This document shows positions 56,183-64,000 of a stretch of 64,000 bases of DNA, in pieces. The translations under genes and the position numbers were made by a program. Where the stretch lies: positions 62,001 to 126,000 of the forward strand of contig NZ_PYUI01000002.1 in NCBI RefSeq assembly GCF_003097355.1, read 5' to 3'. How positions within the stretch are numbered: the stretch's first letter is position 1; each line of letters starts with the position of its first letter. This stretch comes from Arthrobacter sp. H-02-3 (lineage in GTDB: Bacteria; Actinomycetota; Actinomycetes; Actinomycetales; Micrococcaceae). The notes beneath the pieces are model-generated. The model made no database searches and was not told the DNA's origin. It worked only from the letters and a program-made list of their open reading frames with translations.

Positions 56183-58675
56183 ATGTTTGAGCGATTTACG
56201 GACCGTGCCCGTCGCGTAGTTGTGCTTGCCCAAGAAGAGGCACGCATGCTGAACCACAATTACATTGGTACCGAACACATCCTCTTGGGTCTGATCCATG
56301 AGGGTGAAGGTGTTGCTGCCAAAGCCCTTGAATCCTTGAGCATTTCGCTCGACGGTGTCCGCGAGCAGGTGCAGGAGATCATCGGCCAGGGCCAGCAGGC
56401 CCCGTCCGGACACATCCCCTTCACCCCGCGCGCCAAGAAGGTCCTGGAGCTCTCGCTGCGCGAGGCCCTGCAGCTGGGCCATAACTACATCGGAACCGAG
56501 CACATCCTCCTCGGCCTCATCCGCGAGGGTGAAGGTGTGGCCGCCCAGGTGCTCGTCAAGCTCGGCGCCGACCTCAACCGGGTCCGCCAGCAGGTCATCC
56601 AGCTGCTGTCCGGCTACCAGGGCAAGGAATCCACCGGAGCCGGCGTCGGTTCCAGCCAGGCCGAGGGCACCCCCGCGGGCTCCGTCGTCCTGGACCAGTT
56701 CGGGCGCAACCTGACCCAGGCGGCGCGCGAGAACAAGCTGGACCCGGTGATCGGCCGCGAGCAGGAAATGGAACGCGTCATGCAGGTCCTTTCCCGCCGC
56801 ACCAAGAACAACCCGGTGCTGATCGGCGAGCCCGGCGTCGGCAAGACCGCCGTCGTCGAAGGCCTCGCCCAGGCGATCGTCCGTGGCGATGTCCCGGAGA
56901 CCATCAAGGACAAGCAGCTGTACACCCTGGACCTCGGGTCCCTCGTGGCCGGCTCCCGCTACCGCGGTGACTTCGAAGAGCGCCTCAAGAAGGTTCTCAA
57001 GGAGATCCGCACCCGCGGCGACATCATCCTGTTCATCGATGAGATCCACACCCTGGTGGGTGCCGGTGCCGCCGAAGGCGCCATCGATGCGGCCTCGATC
57101 CTGAAGCCCATGCTGGCCCGCGGCGAGCTCCAGACCATCGGTGCCACCACGCTGGACGAATACCGCAAGCACATCGAAAAAGATGCAGCGCTGGAGCGCC
57201 GCTTCCAGCCGATCCAGGTCAAGGAACCCTCCGTTGCACACGCGATCGAGATCCTCAAGGGCCTCCGCGACCGGTACGAGGCGCACCACCGCGTCACCAT
57301 TACCGACGGCGCCCTCGCCTCGGCCGCGGCCCTGTCCGAGCGCTACATCTCGGACCGCTTCCTGCCGGACAAGGCGATCGACCTGATCGACGAGGCCGGT
57401 GCGCGGCTGCGCATCCGCCGCATGACCGCTCCGCCGGAGCTCAAGGTCATGGACGAGAAGATCGCCGCCATGAAGCTGGAGAAGGAATCCGCCATTGACG
57501 CGCAGGACTTCGAAGGTGCCGCGTCACTGCGTGACAAGGAGCAGAAGCTCATTGCCGAACGCGCCGAGAAGGAACGCCAGTGGAAGACCGGCGGCATGGA
57601 CGACATCTCCGAGGTTGATGAGGATCTCATCGCCGAGGTGCTTGCGAACTCCACCGGCATCCCGGTCTTCAAGCTGACCGAGGAAGAGTCCTCGCGCCTG
57701 CTGAAGATGGAGGACGAGCTGCACAAGCGTGTGGTCGGCCAGAACGAGGCCATCAAGGCCCTGTCCCAGGCGATCCGGCGCACCCGTGCAGGCCTGAAGG
57801 ACCCCAAGCGTCCGGGCGGTTCGTTCATCTTCGCCGGCCCCACCGGCGTCGGCAAGACCGAGCTCGCCAAGGCTCTCGCGGAGTTCCTGTTCGGCGAGGA
57901 AGACGCGCTGATCACGCTGGACATGTCCGAGTACTCGGAGAAGCACACCGTGTCGCGGCTCTTCGGCGCCCCTCCGGGCTACGTGGGCTACGAAGAGGGA
58001 GGGCAGCTGACCGAGAAGGTCCGCCGTCGTCCGTTCTCCGTGGTCCTGTTCGACGAAGTGGAGAAGGCACACGCCGATCTCTTCAACTCGCTGCTGCAGA
58101 TCCTGGAAGACGGCCGACTGACCGACTCGCAGGGCCGAGTGGTGGACTTCAAGAACACCGTGATCATCATGACCACCAACCTCGGCACCCGGGACATCTC
58201 CAAGAGCGTTGCCACCGGCTTCCAGTCGGGCACGGACACGCAGACCGGCTACAACCGGATGCGCGCCCGCGTCACCGAGGAGCTCAAGCAGCACTTCCGC
58301 CCCGAGTTCCTCAACCGTGTTGACGACGTTGTGGTCTTCCCGCAGCTGACCCAGGACGAGATCATCGAAATCGTGGACATGTTCGTGGCCCGGCTCGAGA
58401 AGCGACTCAAGGACAAGGACATGGGCATCGAGCTCACGCCCGCGGCCAAGATCCTGCTCGCGACCCGCGGCTACGATCCCGCGATGGGTGCCCGGCCGCT
58501 GCGCCGCACCATCCAGCGCGAGATCGAGGACCAGCTCTCCGAGAAGATCCTCTTTGGCGAGCTGCACGCCGGAGACATCGTGGTGGTGGATGTCGAAGGC
58601 GAGGGCGACGACGCGAAGTTCACGTTCGCGGGCAACGCCAAGCCGCGCATCCCGGAGATCGCTCCGAGCGTCTAA
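56183..58675 (+). CDS. clpC: ATP-dependent Clp protease ATP-binding subunit ClpC
   Basis: An 830-residue Hsp100 unfoldase that feeds substrates to ClpP. It has two Clp-N repeats (each with [15 protein letters not shown] or [15 protein letters not shown]). D1 has Walker A GEPGVGKT near 215. A UVR-containing middle domain ([20 protein letters not shown]) follows, then D2 with GPTGVGKT near 552. The conserved tail ends [13 protein letters not shown]. It is the essential ClpC1-type protein of actinobacteria. GGAG before the ATG gives a normal ribosome site. Confidence 0.97.
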   Translation: MFERFTDRARRVVVLAQEEARMLNHNYIGTEHILLGLIHEGEGVAAKALESLSISLDGVREQVQEIIGQGQQAPSGHIPFTPRAKKVLELSLREALQLGHNYIGTEHILLGLIREGEGVAAQVLVKLGADLNRVRQQVIQLLSGYQGKESTGAGVGSSQAEGTPAGSVVLDQFGRNLTQAARENKLDPVIGREQEMERVMQVLSRRTKNNPVLIGEPGVGKTAVVEGLAQAIVRGDVPETIKDKQLYTLDLGSLVAGSRYRGDFEERLKKVLKEIRTRGDIILFIDEIHTLVGAGAAEGAIDAASILKPMLARGELQTIGATTLDEYRKHIEKDAALERRFQPIQVKEPSVAHAIEILKGLRDRYEAHHRVTITDGALASAAALSERYISDRFLPDKAIDLIDEAGARLRIRRMTAPPELKVMDEKIAAMKLEKESAIDAQDFEGAASLRDKEQKLIAERAEKERQWKTGGMDDISEVDEDLIAEVLANSTGIPVFKLTEEESSRLLKMEDELHKRVVGQNEAIKALSQAIRRTRAGLKDPKRPGGSFIFAGPTGVGKTELAKALAEFLFGEEDALITLDMSEYSEKHTVSRLFGAPPGYVGYEEGGQLTEKVRRRPFSVVLFDEVEKAHADLFNSLLQILEDGRLTDSQGRVVDFKNTVIIMTTNLGTRDISKSVATGFQSGTDTQTGYNRMRARVTEELKQHFRPEFLNRVDDVVVFPQLTQDEIIEIVDMFVARLEKRLKDKDMGIELTPAAKILLATRGYDPAMGARPLRRTIQREIEDQLSEKILFGELHAGDIVVVDVEGEGDDAKFTFAGNAKPRIPEIAPSV

Positions 58676-58707
58676 GCAGCAATTCCAAAGGCGCGATAAC
58701 TCAACGC

Positions 58708-58767
58708 CACACAGCAAGAGGCCCCGTCCGCTCCCGAAAGAGAGTGGGCGGGGCCTCTTGCTGTGTG
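58708..58767. terminator. Long bidirectional hairpin after clpC
   Basis: CACACAGCAAGAGGCCCCG and its exact complement form a 19-bp stem, with a 22-base middle that pairs partly. It lies between the convergent clpC and Rieske genes. Confidence 0.85.
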
Positions 58768-58805
58768 ATGCCAGCAGGGCGCCAACGGGCGCCCGGCGGT
58801 GGCCG

Positions 58806-59252
58806 TCAGGCGGTGACGGTGATCCAGTCCCCGTCGATGGCGGCGGTCAGGGGCGCGAGGGGGCTGCGCGCCGGACCCGTTATGACACTTCCGTCCGCGC
58901 CCTTGAAGGCGGAGCCGTGGCACGGGCATTCGAAATTCTGGCCGGACGGGGCCACCGGGCAGCCGGCGTGGGTGCACGTCGCGTCATAAGCCAGGACCTT
59001 CTGGTCCGCGGACCGGAAAATGACGACTGTCTTTCCGTTGGCGGTCCCGGTGGCAGTGGCGCCCACTTTAACCTCGCTGAGCTTGCCGACCCGGACAGGC
59101 GTGCCCGCAGGCGCCGATGCGTCGGCGGCCGTCGAGGGGGCCGCGCTGTCCGAGGGTTGGGCGGCGCACGCGGAAAGGGCCAGGCCGCCACCAACCGTGG
59201 CGGCCGCACCGAGCAACATGGAGCGTCTGGGCAGGGACTTTTCAGGGTTCAT
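58806..59252 (-). CDS. Rieske 2Fe-2S lipoprotein
   Basis: 148 residues. The N-terminus has a twin-arginine motif PRRSMLLGAAATVGGGLALSAC, with Cys29 as lipobox, so it is folded in the cytosol and anchored outside the membrane. The Rieske cluster ligands are CTHAGC (Cys93, His95) and CPCHGS (Cys109, His112). No cytochrome bc1 genes are near, so it is an accessory electron carrier of unknown partner. The ATG is preceded at 6 nt by CATGAT, a weak leaderless -10. Confidence 0.9.
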   Translation of the reverse strand: MNPEKSLPRRSMLLGAAATVGGGLALSACAAQPSDSAAPSTAADASAPAGTPVRVGKLSEVKVGATATGTANGKTVVIFRSADQKVLAYDATCTHAGCPVAPSGQNFECPCHGSAFKGADGSVITGPARSPLAPLTAAIDGDWITVTA

Positions 59253-59409
59253 GGACCCATCATGCCAAGCCCCCCTGAAAGGACGCTGCGATTCCGGCGG
59301 CAGGCCGACCGGCCGGTGTGTCCCGGAAGGACCCGGGCACTTTGAAACGGCCGGTTCACTCTCAGTGAACTTTTTGTGATCGACGCCACAGGAGGTGTTG
59401 AATCGGTGC

Positions 59410-61527
59410 ATGGCTGCCAAGGACTCAGTGACCCTGAGCGAACAACCCGAGACCCCTTTCCATGACCTGGACCATTACCTCGCAATTCCCCGAGTGAGCG
59501 GTCTGGCACTGAGCCCCGACGGCGGGCGGCTGGTTACCACAGTGGCCACGCTTAACGCCAAGGGCACCGAATACTGCGCCGCGCTGTGGGAAGTTGACCC
59601 GAATGGGTCCAGGCAGGCCCGCCGGATCACGCGCAGCGCCAAGGGGGAAGCGGGCGCGGTTTTTGCAGCCAACGGGGACCTCTACTTCACCTCCGCCCGT
59701 CCCGATCCGGAGAGCCCCGAGGCCGACCCCGTCAATGCCCTCTGGATGCTCCCGTCCGGCGGCGGCGAAGCCCGGGTGGCCTTTTCCCGCGCCGGCGGGA
59801 TCAGCAGCGTCCTGGCAGCCGCGGATGCGGACACCCTGGCGGTCGCGGCCCCGGTCCTCGCCGGCTCCACCGACGAGGACAACGACGAGGAGCGCCGCAA
59901 GGCCCGCAAGGACAACAAGGTCGCGGCGATCCTGCACAGCGGCTACCCCGTCCGCTACTGGGACGCCGACCTCGGCCCGGCGCAGCCGCGGCTGTTCGCC
60001 GTCGAACCCGGAGAGCCACTGGAGTCCGGAAAGCCGACGACGGTCGACGCCGCGCCGCCGCTGAAGCTCCGCAACCTGACGCCCGACGCCGGCAACAGGC
60101 TCAGGGACGCCCAGACGGTGATCAGCCCGGACGGCAGGACCATTTACAGCAGCTTCACGAAGCCGCTGGCGAACGCCGATTCGCGCTCCGTGCTGGTGGC
60201 GATCGACGTCGCCACCGGCACCCGGACGGCTCTGCTGGACACGGACGGGATGCACTATTACCCGGGACCTGTCAGCCCGGACAACCGGAGCCTCGTGGTG
60301 GTCAGTGAAAGCGATACCACCCCGTTTGCGGCCCCGCAGATCAAGCTCCACCTTCTCGACGTCGCCGTACCGGCAGGCGGGGGCGCGCTGACGCCCCTTG
60401 CCCACGACTGGGACCGCTGGGCCCGCCCCGCCGCCTGGCTGCCGGACGGATCGGCCTTGCTGGTCACCGCGGACGAGGACGGCGCCGCGCCGGTCTTCCG
60501 GATCCCGGTCGCAGGACCGGGCCAGGCTGCCCAGGTGTCCCGCCTGACAGCCGACGACGCCGCGTACACCGACGTCGTGGTCGCACCGGACGGGCATAGC
60601 GCCTACGCCCTGCGCAGCTCCTACGAATTTCCCGCCGAACCCGTGCGGATCGACCTCGCCTCCGGCGGCGTCGTCCCCTTGCAGGCGCCGTCCGAGCGAC
60701 CGCAGTTCAAGGGGACCCTCGAACGCGTGGAGACGACGGCGGCCGACGGCGCCCGGGTGCCCGCCTACCTGGCCCTTCCGGAGGGCGCGTCCGCCGCGAA
60801 CCCGGCCCCGCTGCTGCTCTGGATCCACGGCGGCCCGCTGGGAACCTGGAACGCCTGGACCTGGCGCTGGAACCCCTGGCTGCTGGTAGCCCGCGGCTAC
60901 GCGGTGCTGTTGCCGGACCCGGCCCTCTCCACCGGCTACGGCCAGGACCACATCCAGCGCGGCTGGGGCGAATGGGGCAAGGCACCGTACACGGACCTGA
61001 TGGCCGTGACCGACGCCGTCGTGCAGCGCCCCGACATCGACCAGGAGCGCACGGCCGCCATGGGCGGGTCCTTCGGCGGCTACATGGCCAACTGGGTAGC
61101 CGGGCACACGGACCGTTTCAAGGCCATCATCACGCACGCCAGCCTCTGGGCCCTGGACCAGTTCGGGCCCACCACGGACGCTGCGCAGTACTGGCTCAAG
61201 GAAATGACGGCGGAGATGGCGATGGAGAACTCCCCGCATCTGCACGTCGACAACATCCGGACTCCCATGCTGGTCATCCACGGCGACAAGGACTACCGCG
61301 TGCCGATCGGCGAGGGGCTCCGGCTCTGGTACGAACTGCTGGCCAAGTCACAGCTCGCGGCCGACGCGAACGGCGAAACCGACCACCGCTTCCTGTACTT
61401 CCCGGACGAGAACCACTGGATCCTGCAGCCGCAGCACGCCAAGGTCTGGTACGGCGTCGTGGAGCACTTCCTCGCCCGCCACCTGCTGGACAAGGACCTC
61501 CCCGTCCCTGACGAACTGGGTCTCTGA
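59410..61527 (+). CDS. S9-family prolyl oligopeptidase-like peptidase
   Basis: 705 residues. The first 420 are a beta-propeller-like region (repeats such as GRLVTTVATL, GRTIYSSF, NRSLVVVSES). The catalytic alpha/beta domain has the nucleophile in GGSFGGYM near 554, Asp in HGDKDYRVP and His in DENHWI. It is of the DPP/acylaminoacyl-peptidase type (S9C-like) and cytosolic, since no signal is visible. The ATG at 59410 lies 14 nt after GGAGG, which is long; TTG and GTG nearer the site are too close. Confidence 0.92.
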   Translation: MAAKDSVTLSEQPETPFHDLDHYLAIPRVSGLALSPDGGRLVTTVATLNAKGTEYCAALWEVDPNGSRQARRITRSAKGEAGAVFAANGDLYFTSARPDPESPEADPVNALWMLPSGGGEARVAFSRAGGISSVLAAADADTLAVAAPVLAGSTDEDNDEERRKARKDNKVAAILHSGYPVRYWDADLGPAQPRLFAVEPGEPLESGKPTTVDAAPPLKLRNLTPDAGNRLRDAQTVISPDGRTIYSSFTKPLANADSRSVLVAIDVATGTRTALLDTDGMHYYPGPVSPDNRSLVVVSESDTTPFAAPQIKLHLLDVAVPAGGGALTPLAHDWDRWARPAAWLPDGSALLVTADEDGAAPVFRIPVAGPGQAAQVSRLTADDAAYTDVVVAPDGHSAYALRSSYEFPAEPVRIDLASGGVVPLQAPSERPQFKGTLERVETTAADGARVPAYLALPEGASAANPAPLLLWIHGGPLGTWNAWTWRWNPWLLVARGYAVLLPDPALSTGYGQDHIQRGWGEWGKAPYTDLMAVTDAVVQRPDIDQERTAAMGGSFGGYMANWVAGHTDRFKAIITHASLWALDQFGPTTDAAQYWLKEMTAEMAMENSPHLHVDNIRTPMLVIHGDKDYRVPIGEGLRLWYELLAKSQLAADANGETDHRFLYFPDENHWILQPQHAKVWYGVVEHFLARHLLDKDLPVPDELGL

Positions 61528-61536
61528 CGCCGCGGA

Positions 61537-61567
61537 CCCGGGGGCCGGCCGCGGGCCGGCCCCCGGG
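61537..61567 (+). terminator. Hairpin after the S9 peptidase
   Basis: CCCGGGGGCCGGC and GCCGGCCCCCGGG form a perfect 13-bp stem with a 5-nt loop, 10 bases past the stop codon. Confidence 0.7.
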
Positions 61568-61586
61568 GCACCCGTAAGATTGGGCT

Positions 61587-62096
61587 GTGACTGAGACGAT
61601 CCGTATCCGCCCTGCCCGCACCGGCGACGTCGCCGCCATCAAGACCTTGGTTGCGCCGCTGGCCGAACAGCGGATCCTCATGGCCAAGGAAACCGTGGCC
61701 TACTACGAAAGCCTGCAGGAATTCCGGATTGCCGAGTCGGACGACGGCGAGGTGATCGGCTGCGGGGCGCTGCACGTAATGTGGGAGGACCTCGCCGAGG
61801 TGCGCACCCTCGCGGCCTCCGATGCCTGGCGCGGCAGGGGCGTGGGGCACGCGCTCGTGGAGCGCCTGCTGGAGGACGCCCGGGACCTGGGCGTGTCGCG
61901 CGTCTTCTGCCTGACATTTGAAGTGGATTTCTTCAAGAAGCACGGCTTTGAAGTCATGGCTGACCAGACCGCCGTCGACCCTGTGGTGTATTCCGAGCTC
62001 CTGCGCTCCCATGACGAAGGCGTCGCCGAATTCCTGGACCTGGCGCGGGTCAAGCCGAACACGCTGGGCAACACCCGGATGATCAAGGAGCTGTAG
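61587..62096 (+). CDS. argA: N-acetylglutamate synthase (GNAT-type ArgA)
   Basis: A 169-residue amino-acid N-acetyltransferase, like the short stand-alone NAGS of mycobacteria, which starts arginine synthesis by acetylating glutamate. GNAT motif A is EVRTLAASDAWRGRGVGHALVERLL. The C-terminal EVDFFKKHGFEVM and VYSELLRSHDEG are family features. It lacks the amino-acid-kinase domain of E. coli ArgA. GTG start, with TAAGAT (61575-61580) 6 nt upstream. No other arg genes are near. Confidence 0.88.
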   Translation: MTETIRIRPARTGDVAAIKTLVAPLAEQRILMAKETVAYYESLQEFRIAESDDGEVIGCGALHVMWEDLAEVRTLAASDAWRGRGVGHALVERLLEDARDLGVSRVFCLTFEVDFFKKHGFEVMADQTAVDPVVYSELLRSHDEGVAEFLDLARVKPNTLGNTRMIKEL

Positions 62097-62120
62097 GGCG
62101 CGCCCAAAATGCCTGATTTG

Positions 62121-62149
62121 TAGATCTTCCGATATATCCACTCGATCTA
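62121..62149. promoter_or_regulatory. Nested palindromes upstream of the FAD oxidase
   Basis: TAGATC and GATCTA flank a perfect GATATATC palindrome in AT-rich DNA, ending next to TATAAA. This is the layout of a repressor site over a promoter. No regulator is adjacent. Confidence 0.45.
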
Positions 62150-62200
62150 TAAACTTCTAAGAGCTCGCTGGGGAGCGATCCGCCTAGCTGAAAGTACCCC

Positions 62201-63616
62201 ATGCACCCTCAGGCATCCGCTCACGAAAGAACCTCCCTCCAACTGCGCGTCCGCGGACTCGTCTACCTCCCCGGAGACTCCGCCTATGACCAGGAAACCG
62301 CGGCCTTCAACCTCGCCACCCGCCACACCCCCGACCTGGTCCTCGCCGCTGCCGACGCCGACGACGTCGCAGCAGCCGTCCGCTGGGCCGCCGAACGCGG
62401 CATGTCGATTTCGGTCCAAGCCACGGGGCACGGTGCCGCCAACGCCATCACGGACGGGCTCCTGGTCAGCACCCGCAGGCTCCTGGACCTCGACATCGAC
62501 CCGGACGAGCGCACGGCCCGGGTCGGCGCCGGCATCCGCTGGCGCGAGGTCGTGGCCGCCGCCGCACCCTACGGGCTGATGGGCCTGCACGGATCCGCCA
62601 CCGACGTCGGCGTCGTGGGCTACACCGTGGGCGGAGGGTTGCCGCTGCTCGGCCGAAAGTATGGCTTCGCGTCAGACCATGTGCTGGCCGTTGAGGTCGT
62701 GACGCCCGACGGCGTCCAGCACCGCGTGGACCAGTACAACAACCCCCGGCTGTTTGCGCTCCTGCGTGGCGGCAAGGGCAACTTCGGCATCGTCACCGCC
62801 ATGGAGTTCAGGCTCTTCCCGGCCGGCGAGCTCTACGCGGGCGGAATCTTCTATCCCGGGGAACGGGCCCGGGAAGTCCTCGCGGCCTTCCGTGAATGGG
62901 CGCCGGCGCTTCCTGCGGACGCCTCGGCTTCGCTCGCCTTCCTGCGGCTGCCCGAACTCGAGGACATCCCGGAGTTGCTGCGTGGGCGCTTCGTGATGCA
63001 CCTGCGGTTCGCGTGGCAAGGGACTGCCGCTGAGGGCCAACGCCTCCTTGACCCGATGCGCGGCGTGGCCCCGGTCCTGGCCGACCTCTCCGGTCCGCTG
63101 CCATTCACGCAGGTCGATGCGGTGCACCTGGATCCGGAGAATCCCGTCCCGGTGCGCGAAGGCGGCATGCTGCTAAATGAACTGGACGAGGCACTCGCGG
63201 AGGCCCTTCTGGAAGTCGCCGGCCCGGACAGCAACGCACCCCTCCTCCTGGCTGAGATCCGGCTGATGGGCGGAGCCCTCGCAGCCCCGGCGGCGCCTTC
63301 GAGCCACGGCGACCACGTGGCCGGGCGGGACGCCGCGTGGTCGTTCTTCGCGGTGGGCGTCATGATGCCCGAGAGCGCCGACGTTGTCCCGGCAGCCATC
63401 GCGGCCGCCCGCCGGACGCTGGCACCGTTTGGAACCGGCGGCACCGCCGTGAACATGCACGGCCACGTCGAATCCGCCGACGACGCCGCCAGGGCCTGGC
63501 CGGAAGGCTCCCGCCGCCGGCTCAGCGAAGCCAAAGCAGAATTGGATCCGCAGAATCTGTTCCGGCATGGCCACGCGATTGCCCCGGCAGTTCCGGGGCC
63601 GGCCCGGGCGTTCTAG
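62201..63616 (+). CDS. FAD-binding (BBE-type) oxidoreductase
   Basis: A 471-residue flavin oxidase of the PCMH/berberine-bridge family. Its FAD-binding part has VSVQATGHGAA, where His77 would carry the 8-alpha covalent FAD bond. GYTVGGGLPLLGRKYGFASDHVLAVEVVTPDG and GGKGNFGIVTAMEF follow. The Cys of doubly linked flavin enzymes is absent (GSATDVG at that place). The BBE C-terminal motif is LDPQNLFRHGH. Substrates are typically sugars or alkaloids; here unknown. Confidence 0.88.
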   Translation: MHPQASAHERTSLQLRVRGLVYLPGDSAYDQETAAFNLATRHTPDLVLAAADADDVAAAVRWAAERGMSISVQATGHGAANAITDGLLVSTRRLLDLDIDPDERTARVGAGIRWREVVAAAAPYGLMGLHGSATDVGVVGYTVGGGLPLLGRKYGFASDHVLAVEVVTPDGVQHRVDQYNNPRLFALLRGGKGNFGIVTAMEFRLFPAGELYAGGIFYPGERAREVLAAFREWAPALPADASASLAFLRLPELEDIPELLRGRFVMHLRFAWQGTAAEGQRLLDPMRGVAPVLADLSGPLPFTQVDAVHLDPENPVPVREGGMLLNELDEALAEALLEVAGPDSNAPLLLAEIRLMGGALAAPAAPSSHGDHVAGRDAAWSFFAVGVMMPESADVVPAAIAAARRTLAPFGTGGTAVNMHGHVESADDAARAWPEGSRRRLSEAKAELDPQNLFRHGHAIAPAVPGPARAF

Positions 63617-63632
63617 GGCCGGCGGCGGGCAG

Positions 63633-63672
63633 TCGCCGCACCCCGCAGTGCCTCGCCGCACCCCGCGGCGCC
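63633..63672. repeat. Two-copy 20-bp tandem repeat
   Basis: TCGCCGCACCCCGC[AG]G[TC]GCC occurs twice in succession, just after the FAD oxidase, with two mismatches between copies. Confidence 0.8.
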
Positions 63673-63762
63673 TCGCAGGACGGGGGCTTCCATTCAATAA
63701 ATTTGGTGGATAAACTGATGCCGGCCCAGGGGGTGGGCCGCCATACTTCCGGAGGCAAAAAA

Positions 63763-64000
63763 TTGCATAACGACGTGATTTTTCCCGATTTCTCCGCTTC
63801 GCCCAGCAAAGATATGCGCAGGACAGCCGCCAGCGCCCCGGCAGCGCCGCGGGTCCACTCGCTCGATACGCCGGACCAGCCATCGCCGGAACCTGCGAAT
63901 CAGTTGTCGCCCGATGCCGATGCGCCCGTAGGCGGACGACGGGCTGGCCCCGGATCCGCCTCCGGGCCGCCGGCCGCGTCCCGCACCCGCAAGGGCCGTC
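63763..64000 (+). CDS. Partial CDS with TTG start, unrecognised protein
   Basis: GGAGG (63751-63755) stands 7 nt before TTG. The frame then stays open to the window edge (79 codons) with high-GC3 codon use. The protein starts MHNDVIFPDFSASPSKDM and continues as a Pro/Ala/Ser- and Arg-rich, probably disordered, segment. TTCCAT-N17-TAAACT (63688-63716) is a plausible promoter. No family can be named from this part. Confidence 0.65.
   Translation, partial: MHNDVIFPDFSASPSKDMRRTAASAPAAPRVHSLDTPDQPSPEPANQLSPDADAPVGGRRAGPGSASGPPAASRTRKGR

Overview
The window is high-GC, gene-dense actinobacterial chromosome. The linked core genes (PBP4/zinc protease/tilS/hpt/ftsH/folE-P-B-K/PH-domain/DUF2520/panC, then lysS/lsr2/clpC), the presence of Lsr2 and ClpC, frequent GTG/TTG starts and many leaderless promoters fit Micrococcaceae, most likely Arthrobacter sensu lato. 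This is inferred from gene content only. I saw no rRNA, tRNA, CRISPR array, transposase, phage module or replication origin.

Left part (1-19 kb): mixed metabolism. It holds a lipoprotein alpha/beta hydrolase, the Na+/H+ antiporter NhaA, a persulfide-type operon (rhodanese plus an MBL/rhodanese fusion) behind a CstR/CsoR-type palindrome, a PfkB sugar kinase, a PEBP protein, a HAD phosphatase, a glycerophosphodiesterase, glycerate kinase, uracil permease, an M20 amidohydrolase, a nitroreductase, a 2H phosphoesterase, a membrane GGDEF diguanylate cyclase and phosphoglucomutase.

Middle (18-36 kb): a peptide transporter with a small-molecule kinase, an alcohol dehydrogenase, a secreted SGNH esterase with three repeat domains, an ArsR/CDF metal-efflux operon, an amidase facing a second rhodanese followed by prephenate dehydratase, a lipid kinase facing serS, a second HAD phosphatase, an HTH protein, a DUF429 protein and inorganic pyrophosphatase.

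Right part (35-64 kb): the conserved core. dacB, the zinc protease, tilS, hpt and ftsH are followed by a tightly overlapping folate/membrane/pantothenate run (folE to panC). A set of apparently added genes (DHA2 exporter, tdk and two paralogous hydrolases) comes next, then lysS, lsr2 and clpC, a Rieske lipoprotein, an S9 peptidase, an N-acetylglutamate synthase and an FAD oxidase. The window ends inside an unrecognised gene with a TTG start.

The least ordinary signals are in the non-coding DNA. They are a hairpin family with shared GCAACGCGGGGTCA arms at three gene ends, a dispersed 43-base element ending in GCATGTCCC at two loci, a perfect 32-base palindrome built from TTCGCCGGAA, and a recurrent TANNNT-N6-start arrangement indicating leaderless mRNAs. 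I found no clear new multi-gene system such as a defence island or biosynthetic cluster.
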